The notes beneath the pieces are model-generated. The model did no database searches, was not told where the DNA came from, and was given only the letters and a program-made list of their open reading frames with translations. A stretch of 64,000 nucleotides of DNA from Tribonema minus (lineage: Eukaryota; Sar; Xanthophyceae; Tribonematales; Tribonemataceae): assembly GCA_017506865.1 (NCBI GenBank), contig JAFCMP010000446.1, positions 744,001-808,000 of the forward strand. Direction: 5' to 3'. This document shows positions 20,101-32,700 of this stretch, in pieces. Position 1 is the first letter of the stretch, and every line of letters begins with the position of its first letter. A program made the position numbers and the translations under genes.

Positions 20101-23100
20101 GGCTGCGCCAGTGCTCAGTTGATGCATACGTACCATCAGTCAGGCGCTACCGCTCCTCACTACAATTATCTGGCATCGCGCAGGTGCGGACGGCGGCGGC
20201 GTTTGGCGTGGCGCGCGTGGGCGCGCTCATGGGCGCGGACGGCGTTCTGCAGGGCGTCCTGCCGTGCCTGCGGCAGCTGGTGGTGGATGGGTGCGAGCAC
20301 GTGCGCGCCGCGCTCGCCAGCGTCATCTGCGAGCTGGCGCCGCTGCTCGGGCAGGTGAGCGCTGCCAATACGATGACGTCAAGGCTACTTCATGTTGGTG
20401 TCGCTCGAGCCCCAATTGTTTGCTGGCGAGCGTCATCTGCGAGCTGGCGCCGCTGCTCGGGCAGGTGAGCGCTGAGCGCTGCTGATGCGATGGCCTTAAC
20501 CCTACTTGTTGGCGTCATCGTAGTCCTAGCTCTAACCCTGATCATCATCTGCGAGCTGGCGCCGCTGCTCGGACAGGTGAGCTGAGCACTGCTGATGTTG
20601 CGGCCTAGCCTGTACCCTAGTTGTTTGGGCTCTGCCAGTGTCGCCCTACTGTAGTCCGAGCCCTAACCCAAATTGTCCGCTGGGGAGCGTCATCTGCGAG
20701 CTGGCGCCGCTGCTTGGGCAGGTGAGCTGCTGCAGCCTAGCCCTCAGCCCTAGTTGTTGGTGTCGCTCTAGCCCTAATCTCATTGTCGGCTGGCGAGCGT
20801 CTGCTGAGGCAGAATGAGCTGAGCGCTGCCGATACGATGACCTTAAGCCTACTTGTTGGCGTTGCTCCAGCCCTTGTCCTAATTGTGCGCTGGCGTGCGC
20901 CGTCTGCGAGCTGGCGCCGCTGCTCGGGCAGGTGAGCTGAGCGCCGCCGTTCTGTAAATCTGTGTAATAATCTTTTGATATGAACTTTCATTGATGAAGC
21001 TGCCAATTGAAACAAAATATATGTTGTAGAAGAGGATGAACCGCAAGTGATGTCGTGATACTTGACTCTTCTTGTTGACCACTGCGGGCGGCGCCCTAGC
21101 CCTAGCCCTACGTGTCGGCTGGCGAACGTCATCTGCGAGCTGGCGCCGCTGCTCAGGCAGGTCAGCTGACCACTGCTGATGTTGCGGCCTAGCCCTCAAC
21201 TCGAGTTGTTCGGGCACTGCCGGTGTTGCGCCAACGCTAGCTTCAGTGACCTGCAAACTCGCTGCTGCTTGGGCAGGCGAGCTGAGCGCTGCTGACGCCA
21301 CGCCCTAACCCTGGACCCTACTTGCTTGGGCAGTTGAGCACTGTAGACGTCGCACGCACTGTCCCTAGCCCCAGTTGTCTGCGATCTGCCACTGCTGGGA
21401 CGGTGAGCACTGCGGGCATTGCCCTAATCCTAGCCCCTAGTTGACGTTGTGCTGGGTCGCTTTGGCTTGTTATACACGCCCTGATGGAGTTGAAGTTTAT
21501 GATAGCAGGTCTTGCAGTTGTGCACCCTTCTAAAGCGTCGAACCGCAATCGCTGCAGCGGAGCTCGATGCGTGCCGCGAGCACAGAGCAGACGGGAGGGT
21601 GTAAACACCTCAGCGCAGCATCCGCACTCGACGCCTGCGGAGCTGGGGGGGGTCACATGGATAGTCAAATCTGTACTTAAGTCTGGCATGTCAACGCCCA
21701 GAGAATCTTTCAGGGGTCAGCGGTCGGCATGTTGAAGTTGAAGTTGAAGTATGCTTTTCGCTTTTGGTGCGGATGAGCAGCCGCTGTCGGCGTCTGGAAT
21801 GTGCCGCACACCTCATTGTTGAACTTGATGTTAATACTGCACAAGTACTAACCAATGAATGCATTTCGGTGTACACCCTCTCCTGCGCAGGACCTGACGA
21901 TAGACCACCTGGTGCCGCTGCTGCTGCAGCTGCTGCGCGACAGCAACAGGTGAGAGGCCGCGCCTCACGAATCATTGCTCAGCCAGCGCACGTGGCAGCA
22001 GGAGGGCATGAATGTATCGAGGGTACGTATCGAGTAAGATGCAGCGTATCGGCAACCGTCTCCTCGTGTTGGGGTGCTCGCCGCATGACTGAGTGCACTT
22101 GCCACGCGTCGAATGCACACTTTGAGTTTGCACAGCCCCCTGCTGAGCACTGCGCTCTCCGCCGTGCTCACCGTAACTCGTACTGCCTTCTTGAGGCACC
22201 TTTGTCATGCCCCAGCTTCCCCCCCCCCCCCCCCCCCCCCCCCCCTTGCCCCCTCCTCGCTTTGTTGGCTCAGCATCCCCCCACTGCGGCAGAGCCGCAG
22301 CACCAAGTCAATGCGTCTCATGCACCCATGGCAGGCGATGTCATGTGATATCCAACGTTATCTGGCACAATACCCCTCCCCTCTTCATTACCCCCTTCCC
22401 TCATAGTCGCGTGCCTGCACATCACCTCGAAGCTGCTGCATAGCATCAACGATGTCGTGAGCATGGACGGCACTGAATCGTAATCACCTGTTCCCCGCCC
22501 CTCCCCTTTTTTCACCCCCCATACTCCCAGCGACGTGCGGCTGCACATCACCTCGAAGCTGCACAGCGTCAACGAAGTCGTGAGCATGGACCGCCTTGGA
22601 TTATGCTCAACTGCCCCCCCACCCCACCCCACCCCCGCCCCTCACACCCCCAGCGACGTGCGGCCGAACATCATCTCGAAGCTGCACAGCATCCACGATG
22701 TCGTGAGCATTGACCACCTCTCGCAGTCTCGAACCATACTTACCTACCCTCATCCTTCCCGTTGTTGACTCACACGTCTGCTCCCCCCCCCCTTATTTTT
22801 CACCCCCTTCCCCCCTAGCGACGTGCGGCTGAACATCATCTCGAAGCTGCACAGCATCAACGAGGTCGTCGGCATGGATCACCTCTCGCAGTCGCTGCTG
22901 CCCGCCGTCATGGACCTCGCGGAGGACGACAAGTGGCGCGTGCGTACCGCCATCATCGACCACACGCCGCTGCTCGCGCAGCAGCTCGGACCGCGCTTCT
23001 TCACTGACTCCCTCGCAGGTGAGCAGGAAGTTTCTCGGGTGGTGTGAGGAAAGTTCCCAGAAGTTGTGAGGAAAGTTGCTGGTCAGGTGTATCATCGAGC

Positions 23101-25144
23101 ACACGCCGCTGCTCGCGCAGCAGCTCGGCCCGCGCTTCACCGACTCCCTGGCAGGCGAGCAGGAAATTTCCCCCAAGGGTTGATGAATGTTTCCGATCAG
23201 GTTATCGTGGAGCACGCGCCGCTGTGCGATTGTGTCGGCTGCTGCCGCACAACGGAAGAGCAGATGGAATGTGGTGAGCGCAGCAGCTTTACGAAATCCC
23301 TGGCAGGTGAGCGGAAAGTTCCCAACAGGGGTGAGAAATTGATGAGAAACTTCCTGGTGATATGCCATGCAGCTCGACCCGCGCTTCTTCACTGCCTCGC
23401 TGGCAGGTGAACAGAAATTTCTCCCTAGGTGTGAGGACAATTTATGATCAGGTTATCAGGTGGAGCACACGCTGCTGCGCACGCAGCAGCTCGGCGTGCG
23501 CTTCTTGTCTGACTACTCGGCAGGCGAGCAAAAATCTCCTGAAAGGGGCCATACATTGTTGGAAGGGGCCATACATCGTTGAGAAATTTCCTGGTGATCT
23601 GCCTTGCCGCCGCTCGCGAGCGCATGCGTGATGACTCAGCGAATTTGTCTCACAACGGAGAGCGAAGACGTTATAGGACAAAGTCTTTGCGAATGTGGTG
23701 GTGTCATCGAGCAGGCGGTGCTCGCGCGCAGCAGGTCGGCGCGCGCTCCTTCGCCGCAACCCTGACAGTCGAGATTCCTGGACAGCAGGCACTGGGGCTG
23801 CGCTTGACAATGGCTGCTCGACGCCGTCCACAGCGCACGTTTGAGCGTTGTGACCCCCCGTTCAGTTCTGAGCACTGCCACCCCCCCCCCCCCCCCCCCC
23901 CCATTCCCCTCCCCCCCCGCAATTACAGGCCTGTGCCTGGGGTGGCTGGGAGACAACGTGCACAGCGCGCACATCGCCGCGGCATCTGTCCCCCTATAAA
24001 CACTCGATTCTGAGCTATTTATGCCCCTCAAAACACACGCTTCTGAGCTATCTATGCCCCTAGAAACACACAATTCTGAGCTATCTATGCCCTCCCCCCC
24101 CCCCACTTCACCGCTGTTGCAGGCCTGTGCCTGGGGTGGCTGGGCGACGACGTTCACAGCGTGCGCATCGCCGCGGCGGCCAACCTGAGGCGCCTCAGCG
24201 CGCTGTTCGGCGCGGACTGGGCGCGCGCGCACGTCGTCCCCAAGCTCGCCGAGATGCACGCCAACGCGTCGTACCTGCACCGCATGACGGCGCTCAACGC
24301 CGTGCAGGTGCTCGCGGAAGACATGGACCCGGACCTGCTGCAGAGGTATGTACTTCTACTTCGAAGTATGTATAATTACATGATGTATGCATTTTTAGAT
24401 AAATAGGTGTGTGTGACAGTGCTCACCGCCGTGCAGGTGCTTGCAGGGCATGCACCCGGACCTGCTGCAGAGGGATGTATGTATAGTTACATAATGTATG
24501 CATTTGTAGATAAATAGGTGTGTATGACAGCGCTCAGCGCTGTGCAGGTGCTCGCGGAGGACATGGATCCGGACCTGCTATGTATGCATCGATAAGTATG
24601 GGTGTGTCATGTCTGCGCTGCGTGACAGCGCTCTGCAGCGGTACGTATGTACAAGCATGTGTGCGCGCATACGTCGTGCCTGCGCTGTGTGACAGCGCTC
24701 AGCGCCGTGCAGGCGCTCGCAGACGACATGGAGCCGCGGAGCTGCTGAAGAGATATACGATGGCGCGAGGCCCGCGGCTTGTGCGCGCACGCCGCGACTG
24801 GCCTCCATCGCCCGGCTCTCAACTCCTCCAATCACCTCATACAGCGCACATTCCTGCCGCTGCCCGCTCGCCCATCCTGCGCCGCTCACCTGCCTCCCCC
24901 CCCTCTTCCGCCGCCGCCGCCGCCGCCGTTGCGCAGGGACGTGCTGCCGCTGGTCTTGGAGATGGCGCACGACCCCGTGCCGAACATCCGCTTCAACGTG
25001 AGCAAGACGCTCACGGCGCTCGCGCCGCGCCTCGGCGGCGGTGCCGTCGAGAATGCTGTGCGCCCCGCGCTCAGCGCGCTCGTCGACGACGGCGACCGCG
25101 ACGTGCGCTACTTTGCGCGCAAGGCCATCGCGGCGCTGGGCTAG
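17129..25144 (+). CDS. PPP2R1: PP2A 65-kDa scaffold subunit A (HEAT-repeat)
   Basis: Scaffold that holds the PP2A catalytic and B subunits. Exons: 17129-18005, 18380-18447, 20184-20354, 21891-21949, 22819-23018, 24123-24345 and 24937-25144 (TAG). Phases fit at all six junctions and give 601 residues; the family is near 590. HEAT-repeat landmarks include [154 protein letters not shown] and [11 protein letters not shown]. The start is the first ATG of a 292-codon first exon. An acidic insert, [14 protein letters not shown], near residue 170 is longer than in animals. Exons 3, 5 and 6 are flanked by arrays of edge copies, which make up much of the introns. Confidence 0.96.
19625..20100 (+). repeat. 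5'-edge copies of PP2A-A exon 3
   Basis: Three copies (about 19625-19690, 19812-19850 and 20024-20100) of the acceptor and [11 protein letters not shown] segment upstream of exon 20184-20354. Shared intron sequence lies between them. Confidence 0.88.
20425..21290 (+). repeat. Array of 3'-edge copies of PP2A-A exon 3
   Basis: Six to seven copies of the exon end encoding [11 protein letters not shown] plus donor GTGAGC, near 20428, 20545, 20690, 20795, 20905, 21125 and 21240. They are separated by CCCTAA-like spacers and decay with distance. Confidence 0.9.
22405..22735 (+). repeat. 5'-edge copies of PP2A-A exon 5
   Basis: Three units (about 22408, 22530 and 22650), each with a C-rich tract, an AG or degraded acceptor, and the bases for DVRL.I.SKLHS.N.VV. 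The real exon starts at 22819. Confidence 0.9.
23085..23785 (+). repeat. 3'-edge copies of PP2A-A exon 5
   Basis: Five units of about 120-150 bp (about 23085, 23200, 23370, 23455 and 23700). They resemble [17 protein letters not shown] followed by GGTGAGC and a GAAA.TTCC-rich intron start. Confidence 0.88.
23927..23990 (+). repeat. 5'-edge copy of PP2A-A exon 6
   Basis: Acceptor plus about 60 bases matching [12 protein letters not shown].. at the start of exon 24123-24345, preceded by its own poly-C tract. Confidence 0.88.
23990..24092. repeat. Three-unit 35-bp tandem repeat
   Basis: Three slightly diverged units containing TTCTGAGCTAT.TATGCCCCT between the exon 6 edge copy and the real exon 6 acceptor. 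Confidence 0.8.
24425..24750 (+). repeat. 3'-edge copies of PP2A-A exon 6
   Basis: Three copies (about 24425, 24530 and 24700) of the segment encoding [18 protein letters not shown] plus a GTATGT-like intron start. Confidence 0.88.
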
Positions 25145-27301
25145 CGGCGCGGCGCGCTGCTGCCGCTGCTGCTGCTACTGTCGCGGCTGCGCAATGGCGG
25201 CGGCGGCGGCAGGCGGTGGCGACGGTTGCAGCGGCGGCGGCGGCGTCAGCAGCAGCCAGCGGCGGCGGAGGTCGCGCGCGCTGCGCGAGCGTCACCGTTG
25301 CGCCGCGCGGCAGTGGCGTATGACAGTGCTCAAATGACAGCACAACTCGTCGGTTATGCAGCTCAAAGTGGAGTGTGTGGACGGCAGCAGTGGCGGCAGC
25401 GGCGGTGCGCGCCGCGGCTGCCGCTGCAGCTGCGCTGGCAGCGCCTCCCGTCACATTTCACTGCGCTCGCGCGCCCGCACAGTATGGAAACAGAGAGAGA
25501 ACCGCATCGCGTGCCGCTTAACGCGCTGGTGTAGAGCACTGCTGCGGTTGCCTTGCCTCCTATGGCGGGCCCGCGCCGCCCCCTGTTGTTCGGCAGCGTG
25601 GATCACGCCGCGTATCAATGCAGACCAGATTATCATCGTCACACGAGCTCTCGCGTGTCTCGTCCTGCTTAGTTAGCCGCTGGGGCTTGTGTGTGCACAT
25701 GGCCTTTGTGAAATGGGTCTGACTCTGCACTTGCCAGTGATCCAAAGGGAAAGGCCTCTGGGTTGCTCCATGAGCATGCCAAGCCCTTCTGGGAAACAGG
25801 AGCTCTCTCTCGGGATGTAGGCTAACCACTTGCATGGAGAAAAGGCCACACACCTGGTGTATCTGTGATGGCTCAGCTCCAATGAGTCCCTGCTGTCCAG
25901 CAGCTGGCTAGCAAGAGTGTAGACCCAAGCAAGCCACCAGGAGAGCTGCCCTTGGAGTGTCGGTGAAAGTAGTTCCTGGAACAGTCCGAGCATATTCCTA
26001 GGAACGGTCCTCAGGTGAACTTGCCTGAAGCACGCTTGTACAGTACAGTCAAGGTGTACACAGCACGTGGACTGCACTGTGACATGGACTTTGTATCACT
26101 AGTTTGCCGCGACGCTGTCGCTGCTGCGCTGCAGAGCAGCAGCAGCACGCATGGACTTGCACTGCTAGCGGTTCTCGCAACGCAGAGTTAAGGAAGTGTC
26201 GACTTGCGCTGCCAGCAAGTTGACTCAATGGCATATGCAGAGTTAAAGGGTTGCTTGGATGGGCACACACCCAGGTGCTGGTTCTCACACTCGGGTGTGG
26301 CACATCTTTTCTCTTGTCTAATGTTGCTTGGGTTTGCATGCGACCCTTGTCTCGACCCGCTGTAATGCAATAACGACTGCACGTGTGCATCACACGTACT
26401 GGCCAAGACGACAGAATGCCATGATGGCTTGATGTTCAATTGTCGTTCAAACTGCTCTCCCATTGACAAGGCTATGTAGTGTTGTGGATAGTCGGCATCA
26501 CGATTGATGTGCCGCTTTTTGAAACGTAAACAAACAGCAGCGCTGGTCTGGTAGGCGCTGCGCTGTTGACTGATGCTTGTCCAGCCAACACAGTATAAAG
26601 CTATCAAACAAATCAAAATCCAACACTCACCCTCAGTGTGATTGCCGTAGTGTCTGGCCCTGCCAGTGGACACTTCATGCAGAGCATACCAATACATACC
26701 GTCAGGTATTGCAAGCGAAGTTGCTACAGGTGCTCTCTTTCTCACAAGCTCTCAAGCACAGCAGAGCGCAACAACATCAACGACACACAGTGCGAGCACA
26801 ATAATATTTCAGGAAGGTGAAGTGCACACGTGTGCCCGGCACCATGTATTATGACGGGTTGCACGCTGGCATTGACTCTGACTCCGACTCGTCTATCGCC
26901 ACGGCATGGCGTGTGTGCGCGGGGGCCTTTAAAAACACTTTATCGACGCACGGAACGCAGGCGGCCGCTGCTGGCAGGACCTTGCAGAGACATATGTAGC
27001 AAAACCACGCGCTTGGAACGGGTACAGACGCAGACATCGAACTCCTTTCACGCAACACATAACGCAGGCTTCTGAAGTACGAAGCAAACCGCTGCCAAGG
27101 CTAGCGCTGCCCTGGATACATACCCCCCCCCCCCTCCCCACCCCCAATACATACCCCCCCCCACCTCCCTTACCCCCTTGTGATGAGGCAAGCAGCAGCG
27201 CTCAGCGCATGACATACCTACCCCTTCTTCGTGGCTGCGCGCGTGCGCATCTGTCGACTACAGCAGGCAGGGGGTATTCGGCGTCTGAGTCGACCCCCCC
27301 C
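25145..27301. other. Convergent intergenic region, PP2A-A / SatP
   Basis: 2.2 kb with no recognised gene. The first 400 bp is GCGGCG-rich, and the rest has lower GC. Open frames of 134 and 185 codons on the minus strand (25673-26077, 26188-26745) match nothing I know. Two C-rich tracts lie near 27123-27165. Confidence 0.55.
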
Positions 27302-28270
27302 CTAAACCGTGCACCCGGGCCACCTGATGCCGTACGTCTCGTACTGCATCTCCCCGATGGACAGGTAGACCGCGGAGGCGGCGCACAGCAGGCCGACGTA
27401 GCCGCCCGCGACCCTGGAGTCTTGCGCGACCTTGGAGCCGGGGTTCGCGTGGCCGCCGGCGAGCAGGAAGAACGCGATGGTGACGGTGAGGAAGATGAAC
27501 TGCAGCGCGCGCGGCTTCTTGAACGTGAGCGTGAAGTACAGCAGCGACATGACGCCCCACTGCGCGAGGAACAGCGCCTCGCCCGTCTCGAAGCCGGCGC
27601 TGCTGGGGCCCCACGCGAAACCGCCGTCGTGCAGGCTCTGCTGCTTGAGCACGCGCAGTATCCCGAAGCCGAGCCAGAAGCAGCCGTAGGAGGAGAAAGC
27701 GGTCGCGGAGAAAGTGCGGCCGCACGCCATCTCCCACATGCCGGCGAGCAGCTGCGCCGCGCCGCCGAAGAAGATGGCGTAGCAGACGACCACGTCCACG
27801 AAGCCGGGCTCGAGCCACCCCGCCTCGACGTACATGAGCATCTGTCGCATTGCGGTAAAGGGAAGCAGGGGCGCAGTGAGCGATCAGCAGGGCGCGGTGA
27901 TTGGACAGTGGAGAGTGTAGAGTGGTGATCAGCCGGGTGCAACTGACAGTGGTGCGTGGTGATTAGCAGGCTGTCAATTCCACAATGCGACTTCGAGGTA
28001 CGGCGAGGTGCCTCAGCTGTGCATAGCGTAGCTCACCAGGGTGGTCATGCCGAATGCCATCAGGCCCAGGGGCCCAGCCGATATTTGCCCCGGCTGGTGC
28101 GCTGGTGGGTGGTGCGCTTCGGCGAACTTGTGAACCATTTTGCCCAGCTTGCTGCTAGTCAGCGGCCGCCTGTGATCGTGGTGGCCAGTCTCCAAGTCGA
28201 AGTGGTGCTCGCCGTCGCCCAGTTCCGTGTGGGGCGTCGAGACATCCTGCTGCATATCTGATTTGGACAT
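27302..28270 (-). CDS. GPR1/FUN34/SatP-family acetate (monocarboxylate) transporter
   Basis: Two minus-strand exons, 28270-28037 and 27841-27302 (TAG), join in phase to 257 residues. After a hydrophilic, His/Asp-rich cytosolic N-terminus of about 60 residues comes SAGPLGLMAFGMTTL. This matches the N-P-[AS]-P-[LVF]-G-L signature of the family, but with the first Pro changed to Ala-Gly (SAGPLGL). Six hydrophobic segments follow, including VVVCYAIFFGGAAQLLAGMWE, an aromatic FSSYGCFWLGFGIL segment, and a final GYVGLLCAASAVYL. Characterised members (yeast Ato1, E. coli SatP, algal GFY proteins) move acetate or succinate with protons across membranes. The donor is GTGAGC directly after MTTL. Reading through it gives a stop ten codons later, which supports the splice. 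This is the only gene in the window without exon-edge copies in its intron. Confidence 0.9.
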
Positions 28271-29705
28271 GGCTGCTAGAAGCTGCTACTGCTGCTGCTG
28301 CTTCGCGCGCGCTGTGGTGGTTCTAAACGGAGGGCTCGAGGGTCCGGAGAACTTGATTGCTGCCCAGCGCTTCACGACGAGTGAACCAGTCAGCAGCGTG
28401 CCGGAGGTATGCCTGCGTCTCACCACGGTCACGCTTATTCCCGCGGCAGCAACGGATGGCAGTATCAAAGTCCGTGCACTCCAGGGAGCAGTTTCCGAAA
28501 AGCTGATTTTTTCGGTTTCATGAACCCTAGAGAGAGCGCGGTTACGGGGATCCGAGTGCACTTTCAACCTTGGAGACAAGAAATCCCCCAAGCTTCGACT
28601 ATCATCATCAATGATGCATGCGTACTGCTTCAGGCCATGAGAGCAATGCTTTGCCTAATGCGCAGTCAGACACCAATGCTGTGGGCATCCACTGGTGATT
28701 TTTACTGCCTGCTGTACGCTTGCATGAACCAAATATGAAGGCACCTGATTTGAAAGAATTCCTTTGGGAAAACATGCAGTGAACATGCGATTTTGGCATT
28801 GCCGTTTTCTTACATGCAGAATGCGCGCGCCTGCAACAGGATGCAGTGCCACCGACGGCGACAGTCAAGAGCAGCAAAAAAAACACAGATCAACTACCAC
28901 AATGACGAACAGCGTGTATTTTAAGGTTGTCAATTCCTTTGCTTGCTCTGGAACGCAAAGTGGCAACATGTGCATCACTTTTACCTGCGGCAGCAGCAAA
29001 CAACGCGTGCCGCGGCAAACACACTGCCGCAATCCTTAAAGTTGGACTTGTGATTCCCATAATTGGACCGGCATGACGCACTCACAGGCTCTCCAATGTC
29101 ACAGGCTGTGCCTGTGCAGAGCAGCTCCACTTTGTCGTTCACGATTCAACGCGTCAATTCACAAGCATGGTGTTCCCTTGGCGAAATGTCACGCGAGTGG
29201 CAGCGCCCACCGGCTGCCTTGCAAAGCACGTCTGTGCCGCAGCTATGTGTGCATCGCTGGGGCACTGCCGCTGCCGTCGCTGCTGCCGCTGCTGCTGCTG
29301 CAAAGTGGTAGCGCAGCTGCTAGTGCGCCGCCGCCGCCACCGCGCTGCCGCGGCTGGCGTCGCGGTGAATGCTGCGGCTGCTGCTGCCAGCGCCTATCAC
29401 GTCGCGGCGGCAACGCCCACGGAGGTGCAGCGGTCATGGCGCAGCGCCGCTGCGGGCAGCGTAACGCAAGCTCAGCGGTGTTCACGTTAGCGCGTGCAGC
29501 CGCACTCACTGACGTGGCGACGCTCCGGCCGCTGCCGCCACACACATGCGCATGCGCGCCGGCCAGCTGCCTCGCCGCCGCCGCCCGCCTCTCGAAGCGC
29601 ACGCCGCATGTACGCGGTGCTTTCAAGTCATCACGCGCGCTTTCAAACTCTCCGTGTCTATGATGCCACACCGGCGTCAAAACCCTCAACGCCGGCGAGC
29701 CGCCG
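28271..29705. other. Intergenic region upstream of SatP, downstream of the carrier
   Basis: 1.4 kb. It should contain the SatP promoter near 28271. The 29240-29700 part is very GC-rich with CTG/CCG runs, which create long but unconvincing open frames on both strands. Confidence 0.55.
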
Positions 29706-32700
29706 TCACCGCGGCGGCGGAGCGCTGCTGCCGACGGGCTGCTGCTGCTGCCGCCGCTGCTGCTGCCGCTGCTGCTGCTGCTGCGCGCCGCCGCCGCCGT
29801 CGCCGCGCTCCGCGAGCTGCTGCAGCGCGGCGTACAGCCTGGCGCCGACGGCCATGCCGAGGCCCGCGCGCAGCGTGCCCCAGCCGAGGCGCAGGCGCTG
29901 CTGCACCAGCGACAGCGCGGGGAGGAGGCCGCTGCGCCGTCGCATTATCTGGGCCTGCACGCAGGGAAAGTACATGTTCGGCGTCGTTTAGATGGGGTTG
30001 TCGTTGAGACACTTCCATACCGTCACATGACACACAGGCTCTGATCACAATGTCTTTCTCGCGCCGTCAGCGAGAATCAACAAAAGGAAATGTAGCGAGA
30101 GCGCGGGGAGGAGGCCGCTGCGCCTGCGAATCACCTGGGCCTGCGCGCGTGCGTGCACGAAGCAGCATTGACGCCGGCTCCAGCTCCTAGGCAAACAAGC
30201 GACAACCGGCAGCTGATGATGGGGCTGAGAGGGGGCGGGGGGGGGGGGGAGGGGCACGCGGCCAATGTTGCAGGCAGCAATGTTTTCACACCTTAGACGA
30301 CGGTCCGTCGTGACGGAGTCGAGCAACAGACCGTCGCAAACCGTCGACTTGAGTTGAACATGTTGTTGAAGTTAGATATGGCACCGTGAAGCACTTTCCC
30401 GCATAGCGCGGTCACTTCGTAGCCAACGCCTTGCACGAGCAGCGTTGCAACGAGCAGCGTTGCAACAAAATATCAGTTTCGGTACATTTAGTTCTCCGGA
30501 ACCGGACAGTTCTTCAGTGAAACTTGTTCTTCAGAACGTTCCTGATGATGACCCAAGCGAAGAGAAGGGTGCAGCACTCCTTGCAGCGTACTACTTCGCA
30601 TGCTGCAGCCCCAGGCCTGGCGCTTGATAGCATACGGCACAGCAGGCTCTGGCACCCACCAACCTTGAGTGTCTGTACTACTGCGGAACCCCAAACAAAA
30701 CGCCATAGGTAGCGTAAGGTATTTGGGTAGGTGCCTTTGGCCACAGCTGTTCCCAACGCGCTCGCAATAGTGGAAGTGAAATCAGCACGGCATCAGGTGG
30801 TACTTCTTGAAGGGAAGTGGTTGCACGACGGTTCACGACGGTGCACGACGGAACGGAACGGTGCTGGCGGCAACCATGCGCAACAGATGTCGTGCAGACG
30901 ACGGAAAGTGCAGCATCCTTGTACGACGGTGTCGTGCAGACGACAGCAAGTGCGGCACTCGTATGCGACACTGTCGCGACAGAGTTTTCAGTAGGGCTGT
31001 CGCGACGGACCGTCGCGACTCCGTCGTCTACGTTGCTCCGTCGTCTAAGGTGTGAATGTTTTCAACGAGTGCACTGAGCTCACACACGCGCTGTGATGCT
31101 TGAGCCAGTATGAAGAAAGCCATTGTGTTGTTGCCAACAGCTCAGCTGCAACATCCACCACCAGACCCGTCATTGCCAACCCAGGCTGCGCGAAACACAG
31201 CGACGAGTGACGCTCCACACTTCAACTTCAACTTCACCTTAGTGGCCAGGTGCGACAGGATCTCCGCGTCGCGCGCGGGCGGCGCGCTCGCCGGCAGCCC
31301 GTACTTGATGTTGCGCACGTAGTTGAACGGGCTCGACAGCATCGTTGCTGCGGACGCTGCAATGAGATCCGTCACGAACGCGCTGCGCCTGCCGCCGCCG
31401 CCGCCGCCGCTGCTAGTGTTCCGCTGAGCGTCTGATGCTGCGGGGGATGCGGCGTCATAGCCGAGCAGCGCGGGCAGCTTGTAGCGCAGCAGAGCGAAGG
31501 CGCCACCAAAAACCATGTCGCGCGCGAGCGTCGCGGAGACGCCCTTGAGAAACGGCGCCAGGCGCCCGTCGCGCCACATGCGCGCCACCACCTGAGAATG
31601 AGCGACAGGGCGGTGAGGATGGGGGCCGAAAGTGAGAACGATGTGCAGCGCTTGCATATGGCATGCACTCACTGCGGATTTGTAGTGAAGGAAGTGCCCT
31701 TGAGGAACGGCGCCAGGCGCCCGTCGCGCCACATGTGCGCCACCACCTGAGAAGCGTGTGGCGCGGGAGGTGCTTCAAGCGACGACGAGGCATGGGGAAG
31801 GAGGAAAAGCAGCACACTCACAAAGCACACAGCATGAGTAATTAGTGCATCGCGGAGGCGGCCTGGAGGAACGGCGCGAGGCGCCCGTCGCGCCACATGC
31901 GCGCCACCACCTGAGACGCACAGTGCGGGGCGGCGATGACGGAGTGCGCATGTGATTTTGCTGCAAGCGACATCGAGGCATAGGGATGGAGGAGTAGCGG
32001 CACACAATCACATAGTGGTAATCGCGGAGACGCCCTTGAGGAGCGGCGCGAAGCGCCTGTTGCGCCACATGCGCGCCACCACCTGAGAGTAGGGGTAGCG
32101 CCATCACTTGAGGACAGGGGTGTATGCGGCGATGATGGTGGCCAAAGGTGAAAACCACGTGTGCGGCGTTGACATGTGATGTGAATTTACTGCGCAGCAG
32201 CAGAGAGGGAAGTGCGCTTAAGGAACGGCGCAAAAAGCCCGTCGCGCCACATGCGCGCCACCACCTGAGAACAGGGGCGAACGCGGTGCGATGAGGGCCG
32301 GTGATGGACGCAGCGCGAAAGTGATTGAACTTCAAGCGACGACGAGGCGTAGGGTTAGGGTTAGGGTTAGGGTTAACCCTAACCCTAACCCTAACGGAAG
32401 ACAAAAAGTGGAGATCACGAAGACGCCTTTGAGGAACGGCGCCCGTCCCGCCACATGCGTGCCACCACCTGAGAACAGGGGTGAACGCGGCGACGATGAA
32501 GGCCAAAGATGAAAACGGTGCGCACTGTCGACGTGTGATGTGAGTAGACTGCAGAGCAGCATGGTACGGAGAGAAGTGCGCTAAGCCTTGAGCAACGGCG
32601 TCAGGCGCCCGTCGCGCCATATGCGTGCCACAGCCTGCGAAGCGTGCGGACACAGGCGGTACTGACCATGGCCTTCAATCGCCGCGGCGTCGTTTGCATG

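Noticed and set aside
25673-26077. 134-codon open frame on the minus strand
   Set aside because: No motif, no homology I recognise, and neighbouring frames are similarly open.
26188-26745. 185-codon open frame on the minus strand
   Set aside because: No recognisable family, no supporting splice context, and codon use unlike the strongly GC-ending real exons. It is probably a chance frame in lower-GC intergenic DNA.
27202-27942. 246-codon minus and 239-codon plus frames over the SatP gene
   Set aside because: Shadow frames of the high-GC transporter exon 27841-27302.
29073-29663. 196-codon open frame on the plus strand, overlapped by a 148-codon minus frame
   Set aside because: Arises from CTG/CCG-rich low-complexity sequence; composition is Cys/Arg/Ala repeats with no domain.
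31775-32653. 292-codon minus frame that looks like repeated WRDGRLAPFL segments
   Set aside because: It is read through several exon 4 edge copies and their spacers, not a repeat protein.
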